Positions 49,110 to 61,699 of a DNA stretch of 64,000 bases are shown here, one piece after another. The position numbers were made by a program, and so were the translations under genes. Source of the DNA: Prostheceraeus crozeri (Eukaryota > Platyhelminthes > Polycladida > Euryleptidae); contig CAJQUW010008941.1 in assembly GCA_907163375.1 (NCBI GenBank), positions 41,324 through 105,323 on the forward strand, written 5' to 3'. Within the stretch, counting starts at the first letter, position 1, and each line of letters opens with the position of its first letter. The notes beneath the pieces were generated by a model. That model ran no database searches. It was not told the origin of the DNA and saw only the letters and a list, made by a program, of their open reading frames with translations.

Positions 49110-49762
49110 TTCCACGTTGTAAACAAAAAGATAGCTCTCCCTCAATTTAGACGATTTATTTATTTTTTTAAAAAATAAAGTTCCCCGACGCGTTTCGTCA
49201 CGGTGGACAGTATCAAGGGGGTAAGTAAATGAACAGGCAGTTGGCTTAAATATAAAAATGATTAGGCAGTGACGACTCGTTAGATCAATTCATGTTTGCG
49301 GTTGATTTGTGGCTTGTTCAACGCTATGAAGCGTGCTTCGGCCATTTTAGTTTGCATCGAATTCTTTTGTTTATTTAGGACAGAAAGCTGGAAATTATCG
49401 ATGTTCATCATTCTATCGACATGGTCAGTCAAACTATGTTCAGATAGTGCACTTTTACGATCTTGACAGTTCAAACTACGTCTGTGTTCATCATGCCGTA
49501 ACTTTAAAGGTCGGCAAGTTTGACCAATGGCCGAAGCACGCTTCATAGCGTTGAACAAGCCACAAATCAACCGCAAACATGAATTGATCTAACGAGTCGT
49601 CACTGCCTAATCATTTTTATATTTAAGCCAACTGCCTGTTCATTTACTTACCCCCTTGATACTGTCCACCGTGACGAAACGCGTCGGGGAACTTTATTTT
49701 TTAAAAAAATAAATAAATCGTCTAAATTGAGGGAGAGCTATCTTTTTGTTTACAACGTGGAA
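49110..49762. mobile_element. Penelope-like element fragment in foldback form with hammerhead-like motifs
   Basis: Two 236-base inverted arms (49110-49345, 49527-49762) surround a 181-base centre. The centre and left arm encode, on the minus strand (49280-49576), a GIY-YIG endonuclease tail: IGQTCRPLKLRHDEHRRSL, SEHSLTDH and MAEARFIALNKPQINR. Each arm carries a motif CCCC...CTTGATAC...GACGAAACGCGTC-GGGG (49183-49221 minus, 49651-49689 plus), laid out like the minimal hammerhead ribozymes of Penelope-like terminal repeats but with a degraded first core. Confidence 0.75.
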
Positions 49763-51539
49763 AATTGCATAATGAACCTCCCGTATAAGACAACAAAAGA
49801 AATGGCAATAAAATCAGAAATGCTGTTTATTTGCGTATTTTCGTATTTTCTGTTTGAATGTATGTCATGCAACATTTGCCTTTTTTTAAAAAGTTGAAAA
49901 ACTGCTGGTATGGCATGTCAAAATTAAGCTTCACATTAGGCATTGCCTTGATTGTATCTGCAAGTGAATTTTAGCACTGAAACACGGCAAAAACGTAACA
50001 TGCATCTGTCCCGAAAGATACTTTTGAGACGCCGGGACAAAATCGCCAAAACCGGGAAAGTTCCGATAAAACCAGGACTTATACTCACGCTGGTCTACTA
50101 ATGTCACGTTATTGTGATTGAATTTATCTCATTGCAGCAAACTATCAGTTAGCGCAACGCTCAGCAAAAAAAGTAAAAATGTATGAATAAGTAACACACA
50201 CTTGCATGACTATCGTGTCTGATGTATTCTTGATAGCTTAGGTCTAACATTGATAATGAAAAAGGAAATTTCAAATAAAACAATAAATTCCAATTTGTGA
50301 CAATGAAATATGTTTATCTTCAATGTTACTTCCTTGTTACTCCATCTTCATACAGCCTGTCTAAAAACAGATGTTAACGAATCCCGGGATTCTGAATCCC
50401 GTAAAAATAATGTGATCCTGTGATCTCGGAATTGAAAACCTTAGCTGCGTGTACATAACAACTGTGGTTAAAGTAGAATATTTCTCTATGAGCAAATTAA
50501 TTCCGATATTTGATCGATCCCAGGATTGAGCTAACCTGAGGCAATGTAAGCAAAAACTGTGGTCTACTCATCAATTTGCCTCCGAAAATCTCAATCCCTG
50601 CGGTTGGCTAATTCCTAATCCCACAGTTCAATCCCAGTTTTGAGTGATTCGCTAATGTTCATTTTGCTAATTTCTCAATCCCAGGATTGGAATTGCCGGT
50701 CTGTAGCAACTAGCAAGGCGCAGCCGCTGCCAGAGTTAACAAGCAGCGAACATACGCTTTGCAATCCTTCTGCTAGAGACAAAGCTGACTCATTCATTCT
50801 CTTCACTTCATAGCATCTGTGTTTCAGTTGATCGGCAGAAGTGCAAGATACTAACCATCAATCGAGCACTGAAAACATATCGGTCGCTCATTGGCTCATT
50901 CCTGACAACTTATCGGCGGACGTGCGCGTCTTCATCCTGTGCAGTCCTGCATTATTGTCTATACGATGAAGCAGATCAATCTTCCCACGCTCTCTATTCA
51001 AGGTCATCAACACGAGCTGAGTGAAATTGAATGAGTGTTCGAAAGAGACTTGATGCCCGCTGGATTAGGAAACCCATAAGGAATAAGGGAACCAATCTAT
51101 GGAGTTCCAGTCGGGATTTCGATTTCGTTAACTGATAATTAATAGGACACATTTTCATTTCATTGCAGTCATTGTTCGATTTCGACGTACTACTTCATAT
51201 CATGAGAATGCTCATAATCCAAAATTTCTTTTGATACGCTTGTGGTCAATGGTCACTAATGATGAAAATGCACCTGGATATCAGTGTACACTGAATATCA
51301 TCCACAAACAAGTTATCCAGTAAAAAAATCAAGAAAAAATACAAGTTATATGAGTTATACTTAACATTTTTGCTGTAAAATAACATAGCTTCAGTAGTCA
51401 AAAGTGCATTTCTGAAAAAATCAAGGGAGGAAACACACTATGGTGTCGGTTTCGATTAGATGATCTATTAAATTGGGCTGCGACATGTTGATCATTAATT
51501 TGATAAAGAAAATCAATATTGTCTTGTAAGCATCGCTAT

Positions 51540-51640
51540 GTAGTTGTACATAGGGTTTACAATCTCGTGCCGTTTTCTCAATCCCGGGATTTTCGAGACT
51601 GAATAATCGCAATCCCGGGATCTCGATCGAGATTTATATA
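51540..51640. repeat. AATCCCGGGATT-rich repeat
   Basis: Contains AATCCCGGGATT and CCCGGGATCTCG words next to TGTACATAGGGTTTAC. A reverse-complement relative lies at 55440-55545; scattered single words occur at about 50380 and 50690. Confidence 0.5.
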
Positions 51641-51899
51641 TACTGTATATGTTTTTAATCATTAAGTTTCAAGAAATATTTCAAAAGATGATACGTGCTT
51701 GTAAAATGTATATCTTTCAACGTGAACTAAACAAACATCTACAGTAGGTAAAACTAGTCAACTCGTAAAAAATATTGGCGAAGTAAGGTAAGACACTGAA
51801 TTGTGTTATCACTCATTCTCGACCGTAATTTCGTTAAGAACAAACCGGCCGCCGAGAATGCCCTTTCGGATTCTACAGAATGCTCACCTTTGCTCACCT

Positions 51900-52830
51900 T
51901 TACCGGCCACCAATCCCAAATTCCTCCAGGGTGGGCCGTATCGTCCTCTTCCATTTTACTCGATCGAGGGCCAGATTATGGGTTATGCCTTTTCTGTCCA
52001 GATCTTTTTCTATGACCCTTTTCCATGATAGGGGTGGACGACCTCTTTTTCGTCTGCCAGATATCGGTTGGTGCAGTGCTGTTTGGGTTATATGATCGTC
52101 CGGTCTTCTTCTGACGTGTCCGTACCATGCAAGCCGCTTGTACTCTATGAATCTATCGATGGATGGGATCCTCATCTTGCGTCGAATCTCTTCATTCTTA
52201 ACTCGGTCCCGGAGGGTTAAACCTTGGCATCGCCTGAGCATCTTCATTTCCGTCATCATCAGCCTTTGCATATCTTTCTTCCTTGGTGCCCAACACTCTC
52301 CTCCATAGGTCATTGCCGGTCGTATCATAGCCTGGTAGATCTTTGATTTTAGTTTGAGAGGAACTCCTTTGTCGTAGATAACTCCTGTCACTTGTCTCCA
52401 ACTTTTCCATCCTGTTTGTATGCGGTTTTTGATGTCCTGCTCGCAAAATGATGTTACGTCTAACAGTGAACCAAGATACTTGAACTTCTTAACTGATGAG
52501 AGCGAGGTTCCATCCATTTGGATTTCTTCATCGTTCGCAGCGGTGGAGAGGTATTCACTCTTACTTCTGCTAATTCTGAGACCATTACTTTCCAGGGCAT
52601 TGCGCCATAACTCCAGCCTGCTTTCTACCATTGTTTTGGAATCCCCACAAATCACCAGATCGTCAGCGTAGAGCATTTCTTTTGGGGGACTGCTCTCCAG
52701 ATGCCCAGTTATCACATCCAAGACCAGTAAGAAGAGATATGGACTCAACGCCGATCCATGGTGCAGCCCAACAGTGACCTCAAAAGGTGGAGTGCAACCA
52801 TGCTTGGTTTTCACAAAATTGTGATTCTAC
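51900..52830 (-). mobile_element. 5'-truncated RTE-like non-LTR retrotransposon (reverse transcriptase C-terminus)
   Basis: An uninterrupted 304-residue frame (51900-52814) starts within the reverse transcriptase: FEVTVGLHHGSALSPYLF, MLYADDLVICGD (active-site YADD), SRSKSEYL, VKKFKYLGSLL, PAMTYGGECW and GHVRRRPDDHI, typical of RTE/BovB-like enzymes. It lacks the endonuclease and the N-terminal half. The open frame suggests a relatively recent insertion. Confidence 0.85.
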
Positions 52831-53502
52831 CGAATGTTGGAGAAAAATCCATCAGTGCAATATCAACTGATGTGATAATGAGTATTGGCAAAAGATTTTC
52901 TATATCTGTGTAAGCAACTGTCTGCACCATCTTCACAATCATGAAATGACAAGTAAAATGAAGTCTATTTTGTTAAATTTGATGCAATATTAGCTGAGCT
53001 ATCGCCAATTTTGAGTTTCGAAGACTTTCTGTCAACGGTACTTACTTATCAGTTGAGCATACATTCACTTAGAGAACAAATGCATTTTTTGACATAACTT
53101 CTGAACCACTGGGTCGATTTTGATGAACGAAACGTTGTCTTCATCACAACAACAAGATGAATACAACTGCAATGTCATTTTGTCGATAACTGATGATTTT
53201 TTTCAAACTGTCTTTCACCGTCAATTAATCACCGAGACACAATTCGTTGTCGATGTGTGAAAACCAACACAGCGCAGCTGCAGTAGCAGTCCGGTGACCT
53301 GTCAATAGAGCGAATTCGGGAGACTCGCTGGGTTGAATGACGGTTTCTTCGACGGTTTTTCCCTCAAAGACCGCAAACCGCAAACCTAGCTGTCTGAACG
53401 AGCCTTGAACGGGCCTTTAGTCGTTATTTTAAATCGTTGTAATTTGTCTTTCAGCTATCAATTTACGAAGTATTTTCAGTTTACAGAAGCAATACTAGTA
53501 GC

Positions 53503-53903
53503 CAGAGCTGGAAAAATTCCACTGAAATTTTTTAATTCCAATTCCGGAGCAGAAATTTCAATTCCAAATCCAATTCCAATTCCAGTCGAAACAGTTCAAT
53601 TCAATTCCAATTCCATAATAAGATTCAATTCCGATAATTGCATGTCGCGTATAGTGTCTTATGTTAATGTATCTAACGTTTGTTCGTTTCAATCCAACCC
53701 ATGTGCCCTTATCCTATCCTCTTTGTTCCTATGTGCCGTTCCCTGTGTCGTTCCTATGTGCGTTTTCATGTTCATAGTTCAAATTTCTTGTGTTCATGTA
53801 TATATGTAACCGGTCAGCCTACGACATTTTCGTTTCGTAAACGAGATATTCAATATCTCGTGAAAAAAAGAAAAGAAAGTTAGCGGTCAGCAAAGAATCA
53901 AAC

Positions 53904-53939
<36 letters not shown>

Positions 53940-55174
53940 GAGATGCGAATAAATCTATAAAAAATAACTGACAGAAGAAAGAAATTCAGTGTGCGAATAA
54001 CGTGACTGTTGATGAAAGAAAAAACGACGATAAAAATAATATCATGAAATCTGATTAATGGTCCATGTTCAAAAAGGAGATTAAAAATTCTGTGATAAGA
54101 ACGAAATATCGTCGGGTCGAAAGCTAACGAGCAGAGATTAAAGGAAACTCTTTCAATTTTCAAAAGAACGTGGTTTTTTCGTCAAGTCTCAAAAATTTGT
54201 ATAAATTAGAAACGATGAGAAATTGACACAACAACATCACATACGACATCTTCAGTAGGAGTTTGAAGAACTCCGCGCTCTCGCGGTCTAACATAACTAC
54301 AGAAGTAACAACAACAACTGCCTGCCAGCGAACAACAACACAGCAGGGTATACGGCAACACATCAGCGAGCGCGATTGAAGATTGACGGTATAAGTGACA
54401 CTGATATCTATGATATTATTTTGGTATAAGTGAGTCCGATCGAATTGAAATAAATTCAACATTAAGCAGTGAACTGTAAGTGTAAAGTTTTTCTTTCATC
54501 GTTGCGTATCGTATCTATATAACTATAGTCTTAAACATTAATATTGTTGATTGTTGTGATTGGAAGTTGAATAATATTTCATGTAATTGAATAATTAATT
54601 ATTAAAATAATTTGTTGACACTGTCTATATTATGATTTGAACTGACAGGGTTGCTGCCCTTTAATGCACCGTTAATCCAAACCAATTGTTTTTCGCGTGT
54701 ACAACATGCAATTAAGTTAATCTCCAATTTTTGTGCTTATCCTATCAAGAGCTAAATTCAACAATTGCTTTATTTTGATTAATTATCTTACTTGATAAAT
54801 AACTAAATAGCAGATTGAACAAAGATGGTTGTCTTTTCATTGTCTGCTTAATCGCTAAAATAACATTGTCCGGGGCTGTAGGCCCATCGAAGTCACAAAA
54901 AACACCCTTTATTCAACAATAGAATAAAGCTACCTTTGTCGATCTATCTCTCTCTTATCTCTGCGTGCAGTTAACACAACGACCGAGTACTGTGATTTCA
55001 ATTTTTGTACAAATAGATTTATCACAGGTCTATCGAAAAAGTGGAATTGAGGTTTATCAAGGTCAATTCCAATTCCAGTAGATTTAAATATCGTCAATTC
55101 CAATTCCAATTCCGACGAAAAATGGAATTAATTCCGGATCGGAATTAATTCCAATTCCGATTTTTCCAACTCTG
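53503..55174. mobile_element. hAT-like non-autonomous element
   Basis: Ends are inverted: CAGAGCTGGAAAAATTCC at 53503 and the complement of CAGAGTTGGAAAAATCGG at 55174. An 8-bp duplication CTAGTAGC flanks both sides (53495-53502, 55175-55182), the size made by hAT transposases. Clusters of AATTCC lie just inside both ends. No transposase; a (GA)n tract lies at 53908-53936. Confidence 0.88.
53908..53936. repeat. (GA)n microsatellite
   Basis: About 14 GA units inside the hAT-like element. Confidence 0.95.
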
Positions 55175-55439
55175 CTAGTAGCAATGTCACAACACTGTTT
55201 AATAAGCGTCTGAACGGTTTGTGTCACGGCATTGATTTAGTCCAGATTTCGCGCTGCTCCTCGGCACTAATATCACGACACTAGTGTCATCGTGTGAACG
55301 AGGCTTAACCAGCTGGCTCGGCAAATACAGCACATTGGCAATTTATCAAACTTGGAACATAAAAAAATTTAGATGCATTTTCAAAAAAGCCATTGACTCT
55401 CTTAACTATGTCACTTAGAATGAACTCAGGGCCAATCTT

Positions 55440-55545
55440 TCAAATATCTCGAAATACCTCGAGATCTCGAAGACGTAATCCCGGGATTTTTAATCTCGGA
55501 AATATGGTCGAGATCCCGGGATTGTAAACCCTAGTTGTACAGGAT
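55440..55545. repeat. AATCCCGGGATT-rich repeat, inverted copy
   Basis: Two CCCGGGATT boxes with TCGAGATC flanks, ending GTAAACCCTAGTTGTAC, the reverse of the start of the 51.5 kb copy. Confidence 0.5.
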
Positions 55546-56380
55546 GGAAGCGCCTTGAATATCCTAGGATGGTTTTTGGCAAGTTTTTTAATAGCAAAAG
55601 TACTATTACCAAAACGTTTTCATAGCTTGTATTTAAAACAAAGAAACTGTGTAGGGCATTGTACACCTCGTTTCCTTTATCTTCCAGTTTACAACTTTTG
55701 TATATACATACACGATGGTGGAAAAGAGTAATTTTTTACCAAGAAATTGCAATTCAATATCAAATGCAATCTTATACATGCCTGCAAAAGTCACAATATA
55801 CATATTCATCTTCAACTGATTAGCCACTGAATGGAGCTGCGTTGAGGCCCATGAGAAAGTTAAACATAATCCACTGGTCTGCGGGCTGACTTAGGTTGAC
55901 AACCTTTGATCTCCATGAATGTATATTATTTCTCATACGATGATGAAAATCATCACAGCAGCCATTTATAATAGAATATAATGCTTAGTAATTCAAATTA
56001 TTAATTGAAGTTGTCCTAATGAGGACTGATGTCGTTCTCCAATCCGCAAGTGTACAGATACAATGCTACTGTAACCATTGGATTAATCTGTTTGTGGATT
56101 GATTATGTTTGCAATACATAGCTCATTCATCATCAAATAGCTCTTAATCAATATTCGCTAAATAATCATATGATCTGGAACAAGTCATTTCCAAAATTCT
56201 GTTATCGAGGTAACTAATTGTGACACATCGTGAAGAGATAGACCTACACAGAAAGTTGCTGGTCAGCATTCATCACAATTCATCGGAATTTATAAAAAGC
56301 GAATGACTGATTTCGAATGCATGAATGGATGACTATGAAATAACTTACTCTTTTCAAAAGAGCAGCAAATTACTTTCAAT

Positions 56381-56607
56381 TCAGAGGTGGATGTTGAATT
56401 CCTCAGTGCTAGATCCAATAGGCTGCTTCCATGGGGATGTTGCTCCTCTCAAGTACATAACGAACAGATGGTCTGCTTGTTTCCTGAAAGATAGTTGGCT
56501 GTGTGCGGAGATTGACTCAGAGAATCCTTCTATCTTGTCAATCCAGCGGAAGGACGGGAGGGTAGACATATCATCAAATGCCAGAATTGCAGGCCTAGAA
56601 CAAAACG
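56381..56607 (-). pseudogene. P-element/THAP9-like transposase fragment
   Basis: Minus-strand frame behind a 3' splice site (GCGTTTTGTTCTAG, exon from about 56597): ILAFDDMSTLPSFRW, DKIEGFSES, HLFVMYLRGATSPWKQPIGS, ending at the stop near 56381. DxMS, a following GF and the (F/V)M.RG...WKQPI segment are arranged as in the RNase-H-like part of P-element/THAP9 transposases. Only about 70 residues remain. Confidence 0.5.
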
Positions 56608-56699
56608 CAATACATGTATTAAGTTACCAATTTGATTGCCTACAAATCAGTTTACAATTCGCTGGTTCATTTAGTCTAGGCTGAAAGTTCACAAGACGC

Positions 56700-58590
56700 C
56701 AGTGGCATACTTTTAATAGCGGATGCATTAAAAATGTTTAACTTTATTGGCCTTTTTTCATTTGGTCCATCACATAGGCCTATGGTGTATTCGCATAAAT
56801 TATAAATCAGTTTAAACCTATTCATTTCGTGTATTCAGATAGCAGTTGATCGTAAATGGGTAGTATTATTCAATCAGTTCTCTATTTCTCATTTGTTACT
56901 TGCGTTTCTACGTCATGCGACACATTCACAAATAAGATAAGCTTTCAGAAACTGATGTAACACTCTGTGATTGATTATGACAATACCGCCATAATTATCA
57001 TATGCGACTAAGGGACAAAAATCATCTCAACTTTAGAGCACACAAATATCTTGAAATTGGAGGTGAGCTGCAGCAGAACTACTGACTCACCACAATCTAC
57101 ATATTACACTCAGGACCAATAGGCAAGGGAAAAGGATAAATTTTCGGCATCGAGCATGGTGCCGATTACTTTTGAAAAGCGGAAAGACCTCCAGGTCTTT
57201 GTCGTGAATATGGTGGTGAGCAGAAGCCGAAAACATACGAATTCATGTAGGGCATATATTTCAAACAGCAAAACAGCTTCTAAACAAGGCAAATGCAACA
57301 CCACCCTCTTCATCTCCTCTCGCAACAACTACCACCTTCCAAACACCAAACCCCAAAGTTTTCAGCACAGGGAAGCACACCTCACCCCCCATCACACAGC
57401 TATCCAACACAACAACAAAGTAGCTACTTGATACAAACACACACTCATCACGTCGGCACGTACCTAATGCAGACAAGACAACAAATAATTCACGCAATCC
57501 CTCACAGTTCACAAATCAGAACAAACACTCGACTGACGTACACGCAGAACACCAACACAACTCCGCACCAACAAATCACCCTTCTTAAAAGAATACCTAC
57601 AATACACAGACTCCTCTCTCCACTCTTCACCTCTATGTCCCCTATGAAAATCACAACCGCACGAAACAAAACACCTCTCCGCTTACACACACATAGGATA
57701 TATACAATGCTCACACTATGGGACCTGTGGGTTGCCCCGTCAGCTGGGCATATAGCTCATATGCCGCTGGGAGCAGGCGATTGGCCCGCCCTGATGGCTC
57801 ATTCTCATTAGCAAGCAGGTAGTGAGTTGACACCAGCGCCTATATTTAATCATTTTGCAATAAAAGGGATCCATTGCACCAAGGTATTTCCGTTTTTTAA
57901 AATAAATTGAAAATGATTTCCATTAGATATCCATGACAATCAATGTAAAGCTTGCATTTCGAAAGAGACGGAAAATAGTGAGCTCATCCAAGAACACGCG
58001 GATATCACGATGCCATTTTAGAATTACAAATTTACAAATCATATAAAATTCCGGAGTCAGATTTCGAAAAGCAAAATTTTCAAATACGATTTTAAGACGA
58101 GACTTAACTACAGAATATGATAGTTTAGCAATACCGATTTCCCTGACGTGTAATTTATAGCTGGTCGAAGACAGAAGCTGCTCTTCCGGTAAGCCTACAT
58201 TTTGCAGTCTCTACTCTTACGAATATATAATATCCGTCCACATTACTTCCAAGTACAATAGGATGGACCCTCTTTTCGTTGTGGTTGAACAAACGTATTT
58301 TAAAGTTAACCATTCAAATTCGAATGATTGACTGATGGCGGACGATGCTGAATCATGAAAGAAAGATTCTTCGAAGCACGAAAAATTCTTTCTAATTTAA
58401 ATTATACCATTATATGCAGTCGATTGCTAAGTATCAATCACAATATACCTTATACACATGCAATATATGTCACAATACCCTATAATGCTCCTTCATTTAT
58501 AGAACTTACCTCTCTTGTGACTTTCCTATAGATAGCTTTATTCCGAGCTGCTGGATTAATACAGGGCAGATGAGAGATGTCCGCAAGATG
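56700..58590. other. Gene-poor stretch with a strand-biased segment
   Basis: No supported gene. At 57290-57715 the plus strand is strongly G-poor and AC/CT-rich; overlapping long frames on both strands there result from this composition. Confidence 0.45.
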
Positions 58591-58593
58591 AAT

Positions 58594-58851
58594 TTAAGGG
58601 GGCTTCATAGGTGTAATTCGGGATGGCAAGAAGTGGGATCTGAGATCACGATGCGCAGCTGCGCTCTTAAATGATAGTGACAAACAAAAGTTCTTCAACA
58701 ATGGAGACCACCTTCTCCCATTGGCACCAAAGTCACCGTCGCTCCAATGATGAGAAATGAAGTCCTTCTTCAGTTGTGAACTACTCGCACTTGTTATTTT
58801 ATCTTCCTTCGTGGTTTTCTTTCTCAACTTCGCATTTTGAGAGCTAATTTT
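58594..58851 (-). CDS. Candidate terminal host exon
   Basis: The minus-strand frame opens directly after a splice acceptor (AATTTATTTTTCAG, 58865-58852) and encodes about 85 residues: Lys-rich start (KLRKKTTKEDKI), SHHWSDGDFG, and RSHFLPSRITPMKPP at the stop. Family not recognised, and upstream exons were not found. Codon use and the acceptor are compatible with a real last exon, but evidence is thin. Confidence 0.25.
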   Translation of the reverse strand, partial: KISSQNAKLRKKTTKEDKITSASSSQLKKDFISHHWSDGDFGANGRRWSPLLKNFCLSLSFKSAAAHRDLRSHFLPSRITPMKPP

Positions 58852-59242
58852 CTGAAAAATAAATTAAATCATGAGTAACAAAATTGAAGATGTTTCATAA
58901 ATCACGCATAAGATGTTACTTACTTAATCATTTGACTGAACTTCATTTTTGTATTGCAAAGTTCTATGATAAATTCTGCGGAATTAGATGAAAGCCAGTC
59001 CTAAAACATAATGAATAGCAGTAACACAACAGGATAATGGCGATGTAATTTTATCAAAATAATAGCATTATTGATAAACCATAACGTAATGATATGCCGG
59101 TATATCGCGAAATCCGTCAATGTAGTGCTCCATGTATGAAAACGAATTCTGATATACATATATAAACGAAAGGTGATTATATGAGCTCTCACAAATTTTC
59201 ACAGTATAACAACAGATACGAGTATTCCTATAGTCTCATAGC

Positions 59243-59320
59243 AGTGTTTCCCAACCGAGGAGAGATCGCCAGGGGGTCCACGTAGGTCAAGGGATGATTT
59301 TTTTGGGGGGGGGGCGAAAC
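59243..59320 (+). mobile_element. Possible hAT-type terminal fragment
   Basis: CAGTGTTTCCCAACC followed by CAGGGGGTCCACGTAGG resembles the start of many hAT elements. The other end was not found. Confidence 0.35.
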
Positions 59321-60312
59321 TTTAGGAAATATGCCAGGGATTCACAAGAGCACCAGAAGCTACTCTTTTTAATACATCCCTACCATACTTCTGCAAATCA
59401 CTTAGTATACTGTGATCGGACGTCATGAACAATCATAATTTTCATCATGATCATTTCACTTTGTTGACTCCAAACCTGTCACCTTGCTGAGCTGTGAGCT
59501 ACAAGGTTCGAAAAGGCACGTATTAATTCAAAGACTAAGTTATTCAGCATTGTCAATAAGTTGGAATTCAGGCATGAAACTCATGAGACACGACTTCGCG
59601 ATCACTTGCCAATTTTGCCATGCTTCCGATCATATGCCATGCGTCCGTGGTTTGATCATCACAGAGCATGTCCTTCCACTCATGAATGACTTCCGGCATC
59701 GATTCCAGGATTTGTAAGAAATGGAAGAAATGCAAAGCTGCCTACCTCAGTCATCTGTTTACAAAGCGTAGCATTGAGAACTGCTACCAAATGGAGCTGG
59801 TTGACAATTCGAACGGAGTTGAATGGGCAAGAAGGTCAGGATACACTGAAGTATGCCATCGAAAAACAAGAATATAGTACAACCCAGGTTTGAAAAGTGT
59901 ACATTTGATAACAGTGTCTTCCTTGGAGGTCAAACCAGTCTTGAATATGTGGAACCTTAGGAAACTACTTCAGTAATCACAGTACATAATTTAGTCAACC
60001 ATTGAAGATTTGTGGAAATCTGAGAGGACAGCCCACTTAACATCTTCTAGATTCTTCATTATGGAATGACACTGCACCAAAATAAGCAGAAGATTTTATT
60101 TGCTTTGAATTTTTGAACGAGTTTCATTTGAAACGCATCTCGGATCCTTTTTATCTACGTGTATATGGTTATCCAGATAATCCAACCAAGGCTTATAAAT
60201 CGCTAACTTCCTGAAGCTCATTGGAGCGGCAGCTCTAACTGCATTTCGAAAATTGGATAAAATCCTATTGGAATTCAACTCTGTGACATTGATCTTGTAT
60301 TTTTCTTTAATC

Positions 60313-60818
60313 GGAAAGATCTAAATCATGTTATAAGCAACAAATCATTTCAAAAGCTGAAGTACATGATAACAATTAAATAAGGTGCACACAGTAACTA
60401 GACTCAAATTAATTTACATTTGAAAAAAGCACCATCATGGTTAACTTGCTTATTCAAAGTGGGGTTGAGTTTTTTTATGTACATGGCTTCCAAAATATTT
60501 AGGTCATAAGTGTTGGGAGCTTGTGATAGAATTTTGAAATTGTCAACTTTACAGCTGCAACTGCAATTTAACCTATGGCCAGAAATGGCGGACATTTTTT
60601 CCCGATGTTCGGAAACAACACTTATGACCTATATATTTTGGAAGCCATGTACATAAAAAAACTCAACCCCACTTTGAATAAGCAAGTTAATCATGATGGT
60701 GCTTTTTTCAAATGTAAATTAATTTGAGTCTAGTTACTGTGTGTACCTTATTTAATTGTTATCATGTACTTCAGCTTTTGAAATGATTTGTTGCTTATAA
60801 CATGATTTAGATCTTTCC
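60313..60818. mobile_element. Second Penelope-like foldback fragment
   Basis: Inverted arms of about 200 bases (60313-60514 and 60617-60818) around a 100-base centre. The minus frame 60404-60595 reads ILEAMYIKKLNPTLNKQ, the E...I..L.P.LN end of a GIY-YIG endonuclease as in Penelope-like elements. No hammerhead-like motif seen. Confidence 0.6.
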
Positions 60819-61336
60819 TATCATTGTTTTCACCTCTTTTAGCTTAATTTTCTTTAATCGTATATTAAGTACGAGCTAAAAACTCTCAGAGCCAATTAAT
60901 TACATTGCAATTCAATAACTAGGTAAATCAAGGAAACCATAAATACCGGTACATGGAAACTATGTACTAAGTCGTCATATTTTAACTCCACAAATTTAGT
61001 AGATCTTTCAGACGAATTCAAAGTCCGGATATCTCGATCTTCAATCCCAGGATTTCAGAAACAAAAAATTAACCAGAATTATTGAACACAAACTTCAATC
61101 GGAAACAGACGTATTATTTCGTTCTTCGCATGGTAAAGCCAGTGAGTACATAGTGCTGAAACCTTACTAGAAATAAGAAATAAAACATCAGGTACATTGA
61201 AAATACGATGTCTTGTTATCAATAAGTAGGAGTACAAGCACCTCTAATTACAGCTTGAGATTCATATATTAATGTTGGGTAGCTCAACTTCTTCCTCGTC
61301 AGTCTTGAAGTAAAATAGTCAGCCATTGTTAGATAT

Positions 61337-61684
61337 TTGCAGCAGGAATTGCATGCAGTATACGAACAGCATATCGCCGTCTAGCAGAAGCGGGCCTGAG
61401 GTCATACAGACCTGCTGTAAGAATTCCTCTAAGTAAGTAATGCGAGAATTTCACACAATGACACTGTTTCATTGCCAATTTTTTTCTCTGCAGGTCTCGA
61501 ACACAAGCGGAAGCGTGTGGAATGGTGTGAGCAGCATCTGTCGTGGAGCACAGAGGAATGGCGTCAAGTGATGTGGACGGATGAATCCCGTTTCACTTTG
61601 GATTTTCACGATGGTCGCATTAGAGTGCATCGAATGGTTGGGGAGAGGTATTCACCCTGCTGCATATCTGATGCTATCTTATAA
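61337..61684 (+). pseudogene. Tc1-like transposase fragment split by intron-like sequences
   Basis: Segment 1 (about 61337-61431) reads IRTAYRRLAEAGLRSYRPAV and IPL after a TATTTGCAG acceptor. A GTAAGTAATG...TTTCTCTGCAG gap (about 61432-61494) separates it from segment 2, which continues in phase: EHKRKRVEWCEQHLSW, MWTDESRFTLDFHDGRIRV and GERYSPCCI. DESRF holds the second catalytic Asp of Tc1 transposases. The sequence stops at 61684, before the third catalytic residue. It is a relic or a partial exonised transposase. Confidence 0.7.
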
Positions 61685-61699
61685 TTCATGAGTGTGAGT

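Noticed and set aside
57293-57811. 172-codon plus-strand ORF
   Set aside because: Made of His/Thr/Pro/Gln-rich low-complexity sequence; opposite-strand frames are also open because of G depletion, which argues for composition and not coding.
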